Part shown: positions 52,377-61,191 of the stretch, one piece after another
Layout of the letters: every line of letters starts with the position of its first letter
Numbering within the stretch: position 1 is the first letter of the stretch
Assembly: GCF_014653695.1 (NCBI RefSeq)
Contig: NZ_BNAR01000005.1
Coordinates: 1-64,000 of the forward strand
DNA length: 64,000 nt
From: Lentzea cavernae
GTDB taxonomy: Bacteria; Actinomycetota; Actinomycetes; Mycobacteriales; Pseudonocardiaceae
Direction: 5' to 3'
The notes under the pieces: generated by a model
Database searches by the model: none
The model's input: only the letters and a program-made list of their open reading frames with translations
What the model was told of the DNA's origin: nothing
Made by a program: the position numbers and the translations under genes

Positions 52377-52532
52377 ATGATGAACCGCGCGCTGTCCACC
52401 GACTGGACTTTCACCTCCACTGACTGGACCTTCGCGACGTCGACGGACTGGACCTTCGCCTCCGGTTCGACCGACTGGACGTTCGTGTCGTCGACGGACT
52501 GGACGTTCGCGTCGACCGACTGGACCGTCTGA
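52377..52532 (+). CDS. 51-residue peptide of six STDWTF-type repeats
   Basis: After MMNRAL the whole peptide is six units STDWTF, STDWTF, STDWTF, STDWTF, STDWTF and STDWTV, joined by 1-3 residues (T, AT, ASG, VS, A). The units are at residues 7-12, 14-19, 22-27, 31-36, 39-44 and 46-51. AAGGAG lies six bases before the ATG, and a strong hairpin follows 17 bases after the stop. The six units use different synonymous codons (TCC/TCG, ACC/ACT/ACG), so the protein sequence is being conserved rather than the DNA simply duplicated. No Cys, no signal peptide and no usual leader are present. A multi-core peptide precursor or a self-assembling peptide is inferred. No obvious modifying enzyme is adjacent; an MFS exporter and an esterase are. 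Confidence 0.8.
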   Translation: MMNRALSTDWTFTSTDWTFATSTDWTFASGSTDWTFVSSTDWTFASTDWTV

Positions 52533-52549
52533 GTCCCTGTGCGTTCGTG

Positions 52550-52590
52550 GTGACGCGGGAGGGTGCCCGCCCGGCGCCCTCCGCCGTCAC
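52550..52590. terminator. Strong hairpin after the STDWTF peptide gene
   Basis: 18-base arms (52550-52567 and 52573-52590) with two imperfect pairs and a 5-base loop. No T-run is present. It also covers the stop codon of the convergent MFS gene. Confidence 0.65.
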
Positions 52591-53789
52591 CGTGACGGTC
52601 GTCGGGCCTGTGTGGACGCCCGTGTCCACTGCCACCCGGCGCCCGCGGCGGCGATCGTGCCCACCCCGGCGACGGCGGCGATGACGTGGTGCACGGGCCA
52701 GAAGTGCGCGGCCGCCCCGGCCGCGGCGATCCCCAGGCCCTGGGAGACCCGCAGGGCGGTGACGGCCAGTCCGAACGCCTGCCCGCGCGTCGCGTCGGGC
52801 ACCGACCGCACGAACGTCGCGTTCGCGAGCAGCTGGTAGCCGCTGGCCGCGCCGGAGAGCCCGAGCAGCACCAGCGTCCACACCAGACCCGGGCCGAACG
52901 CCATCGGCAGCAGCACCGCGCACGAGGCGACCGACAGCGCGGGCATCCACCGCAGCCCCCGCTCCGCCGGTACGCGGGCCAGCACGACCATGCCCACCGC
53001 CGTGCCGGCGGACACGACGCCGAAGATCGCCCCGACTCCGGCGGGACCGGCGCCGAGCTGGGCGGCCAGCGGGGCGGCGAGGGCCTCGGCGGTGATGTAG
53101 AACCCGGAGACGCAGGCCAGTGCGACCAGGGCGCGCAGCCGCCGCTCGCCCCACACGAGTCTCGCGCCGCCGACCAGGTCGGCGGGCCAGGCCCGCACGT
53201 GGGGGTGGGCCGGCGCCGGCCGGTCCAGCAGGAACAGTCCGACCAGCAGTGCCGAGACCGCGAACGTGACCCCGTCGGCGACCAGTACCGGGCTCGGTCC
53301 CAGGGTCGCGACGAGCACGCCGCCGCCGAGGAACCCGGCGACCTGCGCGGCCTGGGTGACGGTGTTGAGGACGGCCTGGCCGAGCGGGTAGCGCTCGTCG
53401 GGCAGGATGTGGGGCAGCAGCGCCGCCCTCGCCGCCCCGTGCGGGGCTCCCGCGAGTTGCACGGCGACCAGCAGCGCAGCCAGTGCCCACAACGGCAGTC
53501 CCGGTACAGCCATCAGCGACAGCAGTGCCGCGCGCACGACGTCGGCGGCCACCATGACATTGCGGCGGGCGAACCGGTCGGCGATCCCCGAGAGCAGCGG
53601 GCCGCCGAGCAGGTCGGGCAGGAACGTCAGCGCGTAGGTCAGCGCGGTGAGGCCCGCGCTGGCGGTGCGGTCGTAGACGTGCACCGTCAGCGCGACCCTC
53701 GCGAACTGGTCCCCGGCCACCGACACCACGTGCGCCACGAACAGGGCGCGGAACTCGCGATCGCGGGCGAGTCCGCGGTAGCCGGGCAT
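52587..53789 (-). CDS. MFS exporter
   Basis: 400 residues, about 12 helices. FRALFVAHVVSVAGDQFARVALTVHVYDRT at the N-terminus and the loop GGPLLSGIADRFARRNVMVAADVVRA are typical of drug-exporting actinobacterial MFS proteins. It starts three bases after the secreted carboxylesterase stop, so they form an operon. It is adjacent and convergent to the repeat peptide, so export of a product is possible but unproven. Confidence 0.83.
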   Translation of the reverse strand: MPGYRGLARDREFRALFVAHVVSVAGDQFARVALTVHVYDRTASAGLTALTYALTFLPDLLGGPLLSGIADRFARRNVMVAADVVRAALLSLMAVPGLPLWALAALLVAVQLAGAPHGAARAALLPHILPDERYPLGQAVLNTVTQAAQVAGFLGGGVLVATLGPSPVLVADGVTFAVSALLVGLFLLDRPAPAHPHVRAWPADLVGGARLVWGERRLRALVALACVSGFYITAEALAAPLAAQLGAGPAGVGAIFGVVSAGTAVGMVVLARVPAERGLRWMPALSVASCAVLLPMAFGPGLVWTLVLLGLSGAASGYQLLANATFVRSVPDATRGQAFGLAVTALRVSQGLGIAAAGAAAHFWPVHHVIAAVAGVGTIAAAGAGWQWTRASTQARRPSR

Positions 53790-53792
53790 GCG

Positions 53793-55286
53793 CTACAGGA
53801 TGGACGACCAGAACCCGCACTGGTGATCGAGGGCGAAGTCGGTGCCCCTGATCGCACCGGGTGCCAGCGACTGCACCGGGGCGCGCCACCCCGGATCGCC
53901 GGTGCGGGCGAACCGGCCCCACGCCGAGATCATGTAGTCCGACACCGCCCGCTGGGTGGGGGTGAGGGTCTGGCCCATGTCGAAGAGCATCAGCAGCTCG
54001 GAGCCGTGGTAGGCGCCGTACTCGGGGAACGGCGGGAAGCCGGGGAAGATCATCGGCACGTCCGGGTCGGAGAACTCGTAGCCCGAGACCCGTGTGTGCC
54101 TGCCCAGTTCCTCGCGTGTGGTCTGCGTCGTGCACGCCCACGACCGGTCGGTCAGCAGCTGGGCGATCTCGTCGCGGGCGTCACCGTTGCCGTTGACCGG
54201 GTATCGGGCGGCGATCTGGCCGGCGTTGGGCCCGAACAGCCAGGCGAGCTGGTCGCCGTAGGCGGTCTCGGGAATCGGCTGCGGGAAGAACAACGGCGCG
54301 AACAACGTCATCTCGTCGTGCGTCGAGCCGACCAGCGTCGGTACCCGGTGCACACGGCCGGTGCGTTGTGCGAGGGCCGGGTCGGTCGGCAGCAGCGCGG
54401 TGTCGAACGACGGTGACGCGAACTGCTCGTGCACCGTGAGCAGATCGGACACCGGCTTGGCCCGCAGACACGTCAGGTCGGCGCAGCCGAGCGCGCCGGT
54501 ACCGGCGTTCTCCGTGTCGGTGCGTGAGCGCCACACGCCGGTGAACTCGCCGGGCGCGGTGAACGAGGGCAGCGTCAGCCCGCACGGTCCGGACTGGATG
54601 ATCGCCTTGGCGAACAGCCCGGCCGCGCGTGGTGAGGCCAGCTGCGCGCAGATGCTCAGCCCGCCCGCGGACTCGCCGAAGACCGTCACGTTGCGCGCGT
54701 CGCCGCCGAACGCCCGTGCGTTGCGCTGCACCCACTTCAGTGCCGCCTGCTGGTCGGCGAGCCCGAACGTCCCCGAACCGGGCAGGCCGGGGTGCCCGAA
54801 GAACCCGAACACGCCGAGCCGGTAGTTCACGGTGACCACGACGGCGTCGTTGTTCGCCGCCAGCCAGGTCGCGTCGTACATCGACGCGCCTCCGGCGGTG
54901 AACCCGCCGCCGTGGATCCACACCATCACCGGCCGTGGCCTGTGCGTGCCGCGGGCCGGGGTCGTCACGTTGAGGTACAGGCAGTCCTCGACGTCGGACG
55001 CGGGTTGTCCGAGCTGGGAGTTCTGCGCGCACGTCGGCGCGGGTGCCGTCGCGTCCCGCACCCCCTGCCACGGCCGGGCGGGCCGCGGGTCGCGCCACCG
55101 GTTCTCGCCGACCGGGGGCGCGGCGAACGGGATGTTCCCGAACGTCCGCACCTGCTCGCCCACCGTTCCGCGCACGGCGCCCTTGTCCGTGCGTACCACC
55201 GCGCCACTGCCCGCCGCCGCGGCGGGGCTCACCAGCACCGCACTCGCCATCAGGGCGGCCACTGCCGCCGTCACAATCCTTCTCAT
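53793..55286 (-). CDS. Secreted type-B carboxylesterase
   Basis: 497 residues. Signal peptide RRIVTAAVAALMASAVLVSPAAA. The fold marks are EDCLYLNV, the oxyanion HGGGF, the nucleophile GESAGG, Glu in GSTHDEMT and a late His in YGAYHGSE. The family cleaves esters outside the cell. ATG at 55286 with a GGGGG-type site; the frame continues upstream without a better start. It is the first gene of the esterase-MFS operon. Confidence 0.85.
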   Translation of the reverse strand: MRRIVTAAVAALMASAVLVSPAAAAGSGAVVRTDKGAVRGTVGEQVRTFGNIPFAAPPVGENRWRDPRPARPWQGVRDATAPAPTCAQNSQLGQPASDVEDCLYLNVTTPARGTHRPRPVMVWIHGGGFTAGGASMYDATWLAANNDAVVVTVNYRLGVFGFFGHPGLPGSGTFGLADQQAALKWVQRNARAFGGDARNVTVFGESAGGLSICAQLASPRAAGLFAKAIIQSGPCGLTLPSFTAPGEFTGVWRSRTDTENAGTGALGCADLTCLRAKPVSDLLTVHEQFASPSFDTALLPTDPALAQRTGRVHRVPTLVGSTHDEMTLFAPLFFPQPIPETAYGDQLAWLFGPNAGQIAARYPVNGNGDARDEIAQLLTDRSWACTTQTTREELGRHTRVSGYEFSDPDVPMIFPGFPPFPEYGAYHGSELLMLFDMGQTLTPTQRAVSDYMISAWGRFARTGDPGWRAPVQSLAPGAIRGTDFALDHQCGFWSSIL

Positions 55287-55403
55287 CGTCGTCGTCCCCC
55301 TTTCGGGTTCGAACGTAGCGAGGTGCGGCAGGGCGGGAAACCGGATAAAGAGGACTGGGGGAGTCCATCGAAAGTAGGACGCGACGCTCACCGGTTGCCC
55401 ACA

Positions 55404-55419
55404 TACCGACCGGTCGGTA
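55404..55419. promoter_or_regulatory. Perfect 16-base palindrome TACCGACCGGTCGGTA
   Basis: It lies 11 bases before the HAD gene start. This sequence type is a known TetR-family operator form for fatty-acid or aromatic-acid regulators (for example the TACCGACCG half-site of PfmR in Thermus). No TetR gene is close by. Confidence 0.6.
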
Positions 55420-55430
55420 CCCTCCGTTCC

Positions 55431-56087
55431 GTGGGTGACTCAACGCTTCCGCAGCAGCCCGAGGTCGACGCGCTGGTGTTCGACTGGGGCGGCGTCATGA
55501 CCGTGTCCGTGCCCGAGTTCGTCGGCGCCTGGATCCACGCCGAGGCCATCGACCGCGACGTCTACGGCCGCATCATGCGCGAGTGGCTCAGCCGCGACGC
55601 GCTCCCGGACAACCCCGTGTTCCGCCTGGAGACCGGCGAGCTCACGGTGCCCGAGTTCGAACGGCTGCTGGCCGCCGAGCTGATCACCACCACCGGCGCG
55701 GCGATCGACGGGAACGGGCTGCTCAAGCGCATGTTCGGCGGTGCCACGCCCGACCCGGCGATGGTCGAGCTCGTCCGCAAGGCCCGCGCCTGCGGCCTGC
55801 ACACCGCGCTGCTGTCCAACAGCTGGGGCGAGGGCTACCCGAAGGACCTGCTGCTCGAGCTGTTCGACACCGTCGTCATCAGCGGCCGCATCGGCCTGCG
55901 CAAACCCGACGAGCGCATCTACCACCACACCCTGGAGCTCATCGGCGTCCCCGCCGGGCGCGCGGTGTTCTTCGACGACGCGCCGATCAACGTCGAAGCC
56001 GCCCAGGCCGTCGGCATGCACGCGCTGCGGCACACCGGCGCCGAGAGCACCCGCGCCCACCTCGCCACCCTCGGAGTGAACCTGTGA
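55431..56087 (+). CDS. HAD-family phosphatase (ACAD10 N-terminal-like)
   Basis: 218 residues: VFDWGGVM as motif I (Asp nucleophile), LLSNSWG as motif [11 protein letters not shown] as the Lys motif and [12 protein letters not shown] as the acidic motif, with the helical cap of HAD-IA phosphatases similar to the N-terminal part of ACAD10 and epoxide hydrolase. GTG start. Overlap of GTGA with the kinase gene. It could remove the phosphate added by the kinase or work on a side product. Confidence 0.82.
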   Translation: MGDSTLPQQPEVDALVFDWGGVMTVSVPEFVGAWIHAEAIDRDVYGRIMREWLSRDALPDNPVFRLETGELTVPEFERLLAAELITTTGAAIDGNGLLKRMFGGATPDPAMVELVRKARACGLHTALLSNSWGEGYPKDLLLELFDTVVISGRIGLRKPDERIYHHTLELIGVPAGRAVFFDDAPINVEAAQAVGMHALRHTGAESTRAHLATLGVNL

Positions 56088-57088
56088 CCGACCTTCCCGG
56101 CCTCGACCTGCAGGCACTGGCCACGCACCTGGGCACGGGCCCGCTCACCGGCGAGCTGTTCCGCGGCGGCCGCTCCAACCTCACCTACCGCGTCAGCGAC
56201 GGCACGCAGACCTGGGTGCTGCGCCGCCCGCCGCTCGGGCACGTCCTCGCGACCGCGCACGACATGGCACGGGAGTTCCGGGTCATCTCCGCCCTGGCCG
56301 ACACCTCCGTGCCGGTGCCGGGCGCCCACCGCCTCGTCGAGGACACCTCCGTCATCGGCGCGCCGTTCTACCTCATGCAGGAGATGCCCGGCGCCGCCCT
56401 GCGCGAACGCTCCCAGTGCCCGTGGATCACCCCCGAGCAGGCCCGCACGCTCTCCGAGCGCCTGGTCGACGTGCTCGCCGACCTGCACTCCGTCGACCCC
56501 GACTCCGTCGGACTGGGCGACTTCGGCCGGCCGGAGGGGTTCCTGGCCCGGCAGGTCAAGCGGTGGGGCAAGCAGCTCGACGCCTCCCGCAGCCGGGAGC
56601 TGCCCGGCATCGAGGAACTGCGCGACAAGCTCGCCGCCACCGTCCCCGACTCGGCGCGCGCCACGATCATCCACGGCGACTACCGCCTCGACAACGCACT
56701 GGTCACCCAGGACCCCCTCGAGATCAGCGCCGTGCTGGACTGGGAGATGGCCACCCTCGGCGACCCGCTCGCCGACCTCGGCCTGCTCTACGTCTACTGG
56801 GCGGGCCTGGGCTCCGACAACGACCCCATCACCGGCGGCGTCACCTCCCTGCCCGGGTTCCTCACCGCCGACGAGCTCGTCGCCCGCTACACCGCCCGCA
56901 CCGGCACCGACACCTCCGGCCTGGGCTGGTACATCGCCTTCGGCTACTTCAAGCTCGCCGTCATCGTCGAGGGCATCCACTTCCGCTTCGCCAGCGGCAA
57001 GACCGTCGGCGCCGGCTTCGAGAAGCTCGGCGCGTTCACCGTTCCCCTCGTTCGGCAGGGACTCGCCGCCGCCCACAAGGAGCTCTAA
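56084..57088 (+). CDS. APH-type phosphotransferase (ACAD10/11-like 4-hydroxyacyl-CoA kinase)
   Basis: 334 residues. ATP strands [12 protein letters not shown], catalytic [10 protein letters not shown] and [16 protein letters not shown] are the aminoglycoside-phosphotransferase fold. The closest functional precedents are the kinase domains of ACAD10/ACAD11 and LvaA of Pseudomonas putida, which phosphorylate 4-hydroxyacyl-CoA. Located between HAD and acyl-CoA dehydrogenase genes with overlapping starts, it very likely has the same role rather than antibiotic resistance. Confidence 0.82.
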   Translation: MTDLPGLDLQALATHLGTGPLTGELFRGGRSNLTYRVSDGTQTWVLRRPPLGHVLATAHDMAREFRVISALADTSVPVPGAHRLVEDTSVIGAPFYLMQEMPGAALRERSQCPWITPEQARTLSERLVDVLADLHSVDPDSVGLGDFGRPEGFLARQVKRWGKQLDASRSRELPGIEELRDKLAATVPDSARATIIHGDYRLDNALVTQDPLEISAVLDWEMATLGDPLADLGLLYVYWAGLGSDNDPITGGVTSLPGFLTADELVARYTARTGTDTSGLGWYIAFGYFKLAVIVEGIHFRFASGKTVGAGFEKLGAFTVPLVRQGLAAAHKEL

Positions 57089-58299
57089 TGGACTTCGCCT
57101 ACGACGCCAAGACCGAGGAACTGCGCACCAAGCTCCTCACGTTCATGGACGAACACGTCTACCCGGCCGAAGCGGTCCTCGAACAGCAACTGCACGACGC
57201 CACCGACCCCTGGCAGCGCCAGCCGGTCCTGCAGGAGCTCAAGGCCGAGGCCCGCCGCCAAGGCCTGTGGAACCTGTTCCTGCCGGACGCCGAGCACGGC
57301 GGCGGCCTCACGAACCTGCAGTACGCGCCGCTCGCGGAGATCACCGGCCGCAGCCCCCACCTCGCCCCCGAGGCGCTCAACTGCGCCGCGCCGGACACCG
57401 GCAACATGGAAGTGCTCACCATGTTCGGCACCGACGAGCAGAAGAAGCAGTGGCTGCAGCCCCTGCTCGACGGCGAGATCCGCTCCGCGTTCTGCATGAC
57501 CGAACCCGACGTCGCCTCCTCCGACGCCACCAACATCGCCACCCGCATCGAACGCGACGGCGACGACTACGTCATCAACGGCCGCAAGTGGTGGTCCTCG
57601 GGCGCCATGAACCCCAACTGCGCCATCTTCATCGTCATGGGCAAGACCGACCCCGACGCCGACCGCCACCGCCAGCAGTCCCAGATCCTCGTGCCCCGCG
57701 ACACCCCCGGCGTCACCATCGAGCGCGAGATGCGCGTCTTCGGCTACGGCGACCACGCCCACGGCGGCCACGCCGAGATCGTCTTCGACGACGTCCGCGT
57801 CCCCGCGACGAACCTGATCGCCGGTGAGGGCGAGGGCTTCGCCATCGCCCAGGCCCGCCTGGGCCCCGGCCGCATCCACCACTGCATGCGCCTGATCGGC
57901 ATGGCCGAACGCGCCCTGGAGCTCATGTGCCGCCGCGCGGTGTCGCGTGTCGCGTTCGGCAAGCCCATCGCCACCCAGGGCGTCGTGCAGGAGTGGATCG
58001 CCGAGGCGCGCGTGCGCATCGAACAGGCCCGCCTGCTCGTGCTCAAGACCGCGTGGCTCATGGACACCGTCGGCAACAAGGGCGCCCACACCGAGATCCA
58101 GGCCATCAAGATCGGCACCCCGCTGATGACCGAATGGGTCCTCGACAAGGCCATCCAGGCCCACGGCGCCGGCGGCGTCAGCCAGGACACCCCGCTCGCC
58201 GAGCTCTGGGCCGCCGCCCGCACCCTGCGCCTGGCCGACGGCCCCGACGAGGTCCACCGCATGTCGCTGGCCAAGCGCGAGCTCAAGAAGTACCTGTAG
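57088..58299 (+). CDS. Acyl-CoA dehydrogenase (ACAD10/11-like)
   Basis: 403 residues. [16 protein letters not shown] is the flavin-binding beta-domain signature; the later [25 protein letters not shown] and [35 protein letters not shown] helices fit the ACAD11-type branch. AAGGAG precedes the ATG that overlaps the kinase stop by one base. It completes the HAD-kinase-dehydrogenase set. FAD-dependent and cytoplasmic. Confidence 0.88.
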   Translation: MDFAYDAKTEELRTKLLTFMDEHVYPAEAVLEQQLHDATDPWQRQPVLQELKAEARRQGLWNLFLPDAEHGGGLTNLQYAPLAEITGRSPHLAPEALNCAAPDTGNMEVLTMFGTDEQKKQWLQPLLDGEIRSAFCMTEPDVASSDATNIATRIERDGDDYVINGRKWWSSGAMNPNCAIFIVMGKTDPDADRHRQQSQILVPRDTPGVTIEREMRVFGYGDHAHGGHAEIVFDDVRVPATNLIAGEGEGFAIAQARLGPGRIHHCMRLIGMAERALELMCRRAVSRVAFGKPIATQGVVQEWIAEARVRIEQARLLVLKTAWLMDTVGNKGAHTEIQAIKIGTPLMTEWVLDKAIQAHGAGGVSQDTPLAELWAAARTLRLADGPDEVHRMSLAKRELKKYL

Positions 58300-58303
58300 A
58301 CGC

Positions 58304-58810
58304 ATGGACATCACGCGAGGCGGGCCGGCCGACGTCCCGACGATCCTGCACATGTTGGACGACGCTCAGGACTGGCTCGCCTCGCAGGGGCGCACCGGGC
58401 AGTGGGGGACAGAGCACTTCTCCGGTGTCCCGGCCGCCGTCGAGCGCTTCACCGCCTACGCCACCACCAGCACCCTCTGGCTCGCCACCGTCGACGGACA
58501 GGCGGCGGGCGTGATCGTCACCTCCACCACCCCCGTCGACTACGTACCGCCCGTCGCCGAACCCGAGCACTACGTGCTGCTCCTGGTCACCGCCCGCGCG
58601 TTCACCGGACGCGGCGTCGGCGCGGCGCTGCTCGACCACGCCCTCACCGAGGCCCGCGCCGCCGGGGTCGGCCTCGTGCGCGTCGACTGCTACGACGGCG
58701 ACGACCACCGCCTCGTCGCCTACTACGAGCAGCAGGGCTTCACGTCCCTGGGCACCTTCACCGCGCGCGACGGCACCTGGCCCGGCCGGGTGCTCGGGCA
58801 GCGCGTCTAG
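58304..58810 (+). CDS. GNAT N-acetyltransferase
   Basis: 168 residues. GNAT strand VIVTSTTPVD, acetyl-CoA loop FTGRGVGAALLDHAL and a closing YYEQQGFTSLG. It starts 4 bases after the dehydrogenase gene, so it may be in the same transcript. Its TAG stop is supplied by the CTAG at the left end of the inverted-repeat element. Confidence 0.82.
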   Translation: MDITRGGPADVPTILHMLDDAQDWLASQGRTGQWGTEHFSGVPAAVERFTAYATTSTLWLATVDGQAAGVIVTSTTPVDYVPPVAEPEHYVLLLVTARAFTGRGVGAALLDHALTEARAAGVGLVRVDCYDGDDHRLVAYYEQQGFTSLGTFTARDGTWPGRVLGQRV

Positions 58811-58974
58811 GTGCTGTCTTGCGAGTTCGTTCGATGAGAGGCGCGGGCGAGCGACCCGGAGACGGTGCCGCCGCCACGCCCTCATACCGGGCCGTATCCG
58901 GGCGTTGCGGCGGTGCCGTCTCCGGGGCCCTCGGCCGCCGCTGTCGCCCAACGAACTCGCAAGACAGCACCTAG
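58807..58974. mobile_element. MITE-like inverted-repeat element of 168 bases
   Basis: Perfect 25-base inverted arms at 58807-58831 and 58950-58974, both ending in CTAG. Inside them a second near-perfect stem pairs about 24 bases (GGAGACGGTGCC... with ...GGTGCCGTCTCC) around a short ATAC-CGGGCC-GTAT core. No reading frame of note is inside. CTAG may be the duplicated target, as for some IS5-family elements. It lies exactly between two convergent genes and supplies both stop codons. Confidence 0.65.
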
Positions 58975-59327
58975 CCCAGGAACAGGCAGAACGGGTGACC
59001 GTCCGGGTCGAACAGGACCCGGACGTCGTCCTGCGGCTGCACCTGCGCGAGCACCGCCCCGCACGCCAGCGCGTGCTCCACCGCCGCGTCCAGGTCGTCG
59101 ACCTCTATGTCGAGGTGCTGCGTGGCCACCGGCGCTCCGGGTTCGCTCGGCCACACCGGCCGCCGGAACTCACGTTCCAGCTCGAGGTTCACCGTCAGCC
59201 CGCCCGGTGTCCGCACCTGCGCCCAGCCCTCGTCCGCCGCCGTCACCGTCCCGCCCAGCAGACGGGCGTAGAACGCGGCGAGCGCGACGGGCTGGGACGT
59301 GCCGACCGTGACCGACGTGAGGCGCAT
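58971..59327 (-). CDS. VOC-family protein
   Basis: 118 residues, one VOC domain pair: SVTVGTSQPVALAAFYARLLGG, then TQHLDIEVDDLDAAVEHALACGA and VLFDPDGHPFCLFL. The last strand is typical of the glyoxalase/bleomycin-resistance group. Its TAG stop falls in the CTAG end of the inverted-repeat element. The function is unknown. Confidence 0.78.
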   Translation of the reverse strand: MRLTSVTVGTSQPVALAAFYARLLGGTVTAADEGWAQVRTPGGLTVNLELEREFRRPVWPSEPGAPVATQHLDIEVDDLDAAVEHALACGAVLAQVQPQDDVRVLFDPDGHPFCLFLG

Positions 59328-59338
59328 GAGGCCCGACG

Positions 59339-60052
59339 CTAGTTGTTCAGCGCCTCACGTGCCCCGAGAGCTGCCCGGCAGGCGTGCACGAAGTCCCAGA
59401 ACACCTCGGTAGTCGTGTGCCGCCGGTCCGAGCGCGAGTTCTCCGAGAACATCGCGGTGCGCAGGGGAGTGGTCAGCTCCAGCTGCGCCCCCTGCCGCGA
59501 ACGGGTGCGGTTGGCGATGTTCGCCCGGTCGAAACCGCCCAGCACCGGGTGGTCGACCGCGTCGATCGTGTGAAAACCCGCCCGCCGCAGCCGCGTCAGC
59601 AGCTCCAGGCGCAGCAGCGCGTCACGGCCGCCGACCAGCACGGCCCGGTCGTGGTCCTCCAGGCCCGCCGCCGCGGCGGTGCAGCCGTGCAGGCCCAGGG
59701 CGTGGCGGGCGCCGGAGACCAGTTGGCGGGCCACGCGGTCGTCGCAGTTGGACGAGGTGACGTGCAGCTCGTCGTTCGCGGCGGTGCGCAGGCCCTCGAA
59801 CATCCAGTAGTCGTGCGTCTGCCCGATCGGCACGCGCGTGGACGGGTGGTAACCGGCGATCGCCAGGCACAGTTCCGAGGTGCCGACCTCGATGCCGCCG
59901 CCGTGCGGGGCGAGAACGACCGAGGGGGTGCGGGGGCGGTGACGCTTGAAGCGACGCCGGTAATCCTCCCGTTCCACCAGTCGGGGATCGGCGTAGAGAT
60001 CGGAGTTGGACGCGTACACGTCCAGCGCCGACCACTGGGGATGCGGTCTCAT
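59339..60052 (-). CDS. Poly-gamma-glutamate hydrolase-family protein
   Basis: About 237 residues. LAPHGGGIEVGTSEL contains the zinc-type His and Glu of the PghP/DUF867 family, and the late LELTTPLR strand matches too. Related phage enzymes cleave gamma-polyglutamate. No signal peptide is present, so a cytoplasmic gamma-glutamyl or amide hydrolase is possible. ATG at 60052. It is 11 bases upstream of the VOC gene, so they are probably one operon. Confidence 0.75.
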   Translation of the reverse strand: MRPHPQWSALDVYASNSDLYADPRLVEREDYRRRFKRHRPRTPSVVLAPHGGGIEVGTSELCLAIAGYHPSTRVPIGQTHDYWMFEGLRTAANDELHVTSSNCDDRVARQLVSGARHALGLHGCTAAAAGLEDHDRAVLVGGRDALLRLELLTRLRRAGFHTIDAVDHPVLGGFDRANIANRTRSRQGAQLELTTPLRTAMFSENSRSDRRHTTTEVFWDFVHACRAALGAREALNN

Positions 60053-60106
60053 GGCGGGCGGAAGCCTACCCGGCGTCACCCGGACGGCTGCCGCCCGCCA
60101 GGCGCA

Positions 60107-60538
60107 TCAGGCGTTGATCTGCCGCGGCGCGTCCTCGCCTGCGGAGATCGAGATCTTGCGGGGCTTCGCGCGTTCCGCGACCGGGATCCGCAGCGTCAGC
60201 ACACCCGCGTCGTACTTCGCGTCGATGCGGTCGGAGTCGAGCGCGTCACCGAGGAACAACTGCCGGGAGAACACGCCCAGCGGCCGTTCCGACACCTGCA
60301 TCTCCACGTCCTTGCCCACCGGCCGGCGCTCGGCCTTCACCGTCAGCACGTTGCGCTCGACGTCGAGGTCGATCGCGTCGGGCGCCACCCCGGGCAGGTC
60401 GAAGGCCACCACGAACTCGTCACCGTCGCGGTAGGCGTCCATCGGCATCGCCGTGGGACGCGACCACGTGCCCGCCGACCCCAGCACCTGCTGCGTCAGC
60501 CGGTCGAACTCACGGAACGGGTCAGTGCGCATCAACAT
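60107..60538 (-). CDS. Hsp20/alpha-crystallin small heat-shock protein
   Basis: 143 residues. [14 protein letters not shown]-terminal helix, alpha-crystallin core ([41 protein letters not shown]) and the [18 protein letters not shown] end with the IPV tail motif. It is an ATP-independent holdase. GGAGGTG lies before the ATG at 60538. It is divergent from an HSP18-type regulator with an inverted repeat between them. Confidence 0.92.
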   Translation of the reverse strand: MLMRTDPFREFDRLTQQVLGSAGTWSRPTAMPMDAYRDGDEFVVAFDLPGVAPDAIDLDVERNVLTVKAERRPVGKDVEMQVSERPLGVFSRQLFLGDALDSDRIDAKYDAGVLTLRIPVAERAKPRKISISAGEDAPRQINA

Positions 60539-60596
60539 CTGACACCTCCACTCATCTCTCGTAGGACTGTCAATGCGCTGCCCCACTGTTGTAACA

Positions 60597-60615
60597 TGTC
60601 GTCGGAACGATGACA
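60597..60615. promoter_or_regulatory. Inverted repeat TGTCGTCG-GAA-CGATGACA
   Basis: Seven of eight arm positions pair. It sits in the 104-base spacer between hsp20 and its putative regulator. It is not the HspR HAIR box (CTTGAGT-N7-ACTCAAG), so it is a candidate site for the local regulator. Confidence 0.5.
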
Positions 60616-60642
60616 AGTCCCTCGCGTCATCGGGAGGATGAC

Positions 60643-61191
60643 ATGACGAACGACTACGACGCGGTCCGCGCCGCGGCCGCCTCACCCGGCGACGCCACCG
60701 AGGTCCTCGCGGCGCTGATGCTGCTGCGGCAGCTGCGCGACGAGCTGTCCGGATGGGAGCCGCAGCTCATCGAGGCCGCCCGCGAGCTCGGCACGAGCTG
60801 GGCCGAGCTCGCCCCGGCGCTGGGCGTCGCCAGCAGGCAGGCCGCCGAGAAGCGCTACCTGCGCGTGCGGCGCACCGACGACACCGGCACCGGGGACGAA
60901 CGCGTGCAGGCCGAACGCGACCGGCGCGCCGGGGACAAGGCCGTCGCCGCCTGGGCGCAGCGCAACGCGCGCGTGCTGCGAGGACTGGCCGCCCGGGTCG
61001 GCCCGCACGACGACGCCGTGCAGCAGGCGCTGGGCGGCAACGACGCCGCGGAACTGCTCACCCCGCTCGCACGGGCCGAGGAGGGACTGCGCGACGGGCA
61101 ACCGGGCCTGGCCGAGCAGATCGCCGGGATCGGCCAGCAGACCGACCGGTTGCGCACCGACGCGCTACGCCAGCGTCACCGTCCCGGCTGA
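60643..61191 (+). CDS. HSP18-type transcriptional regulator
   Basis: 182 residues. Helical throughout; the region [36 protein letters not shown] is a helix-turn-helix with a recognition helix, as in proteins labelled HSP18 transcriptional regulator in actinobacteria. ATG at 60643 with GGGAGG upstream. Divergence from hsp20 supports heat-shock control. It converges on the LD-carboxypeptidase with a 27-base overlap. Confidence 0.75.
   Translation: MTNDYDAVRAAAASPGDATEVLAALMLLRQLRDELSGWEPQLIEAARELGTSWAELAPALGVASRQAAEKRYLRVRRTDDTGTGDERVQAERDRRAGDKAVAAWAQRNARVLRGLAARVGPHDDAVQQALGGNDAAELLTPLARAEEGLRDGQPGLAEQIAGIGQQTDRLRTDALRQRHRPG

Noticed and set aside
52395..52530. Tandem DNA repeat or CRISPR-like array
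   Set aside because: The repetition is at the protein level with varied codons and no constant spacers, so it is a repeat peptide, not an array.
56084..57088. Aminoglycoside resistance kinase
   Set aside because: The APH fold is shared, but overlap with HAD and acyl-CoA dehydrogenase genes fits the ACAD10/11-type kinase much better.
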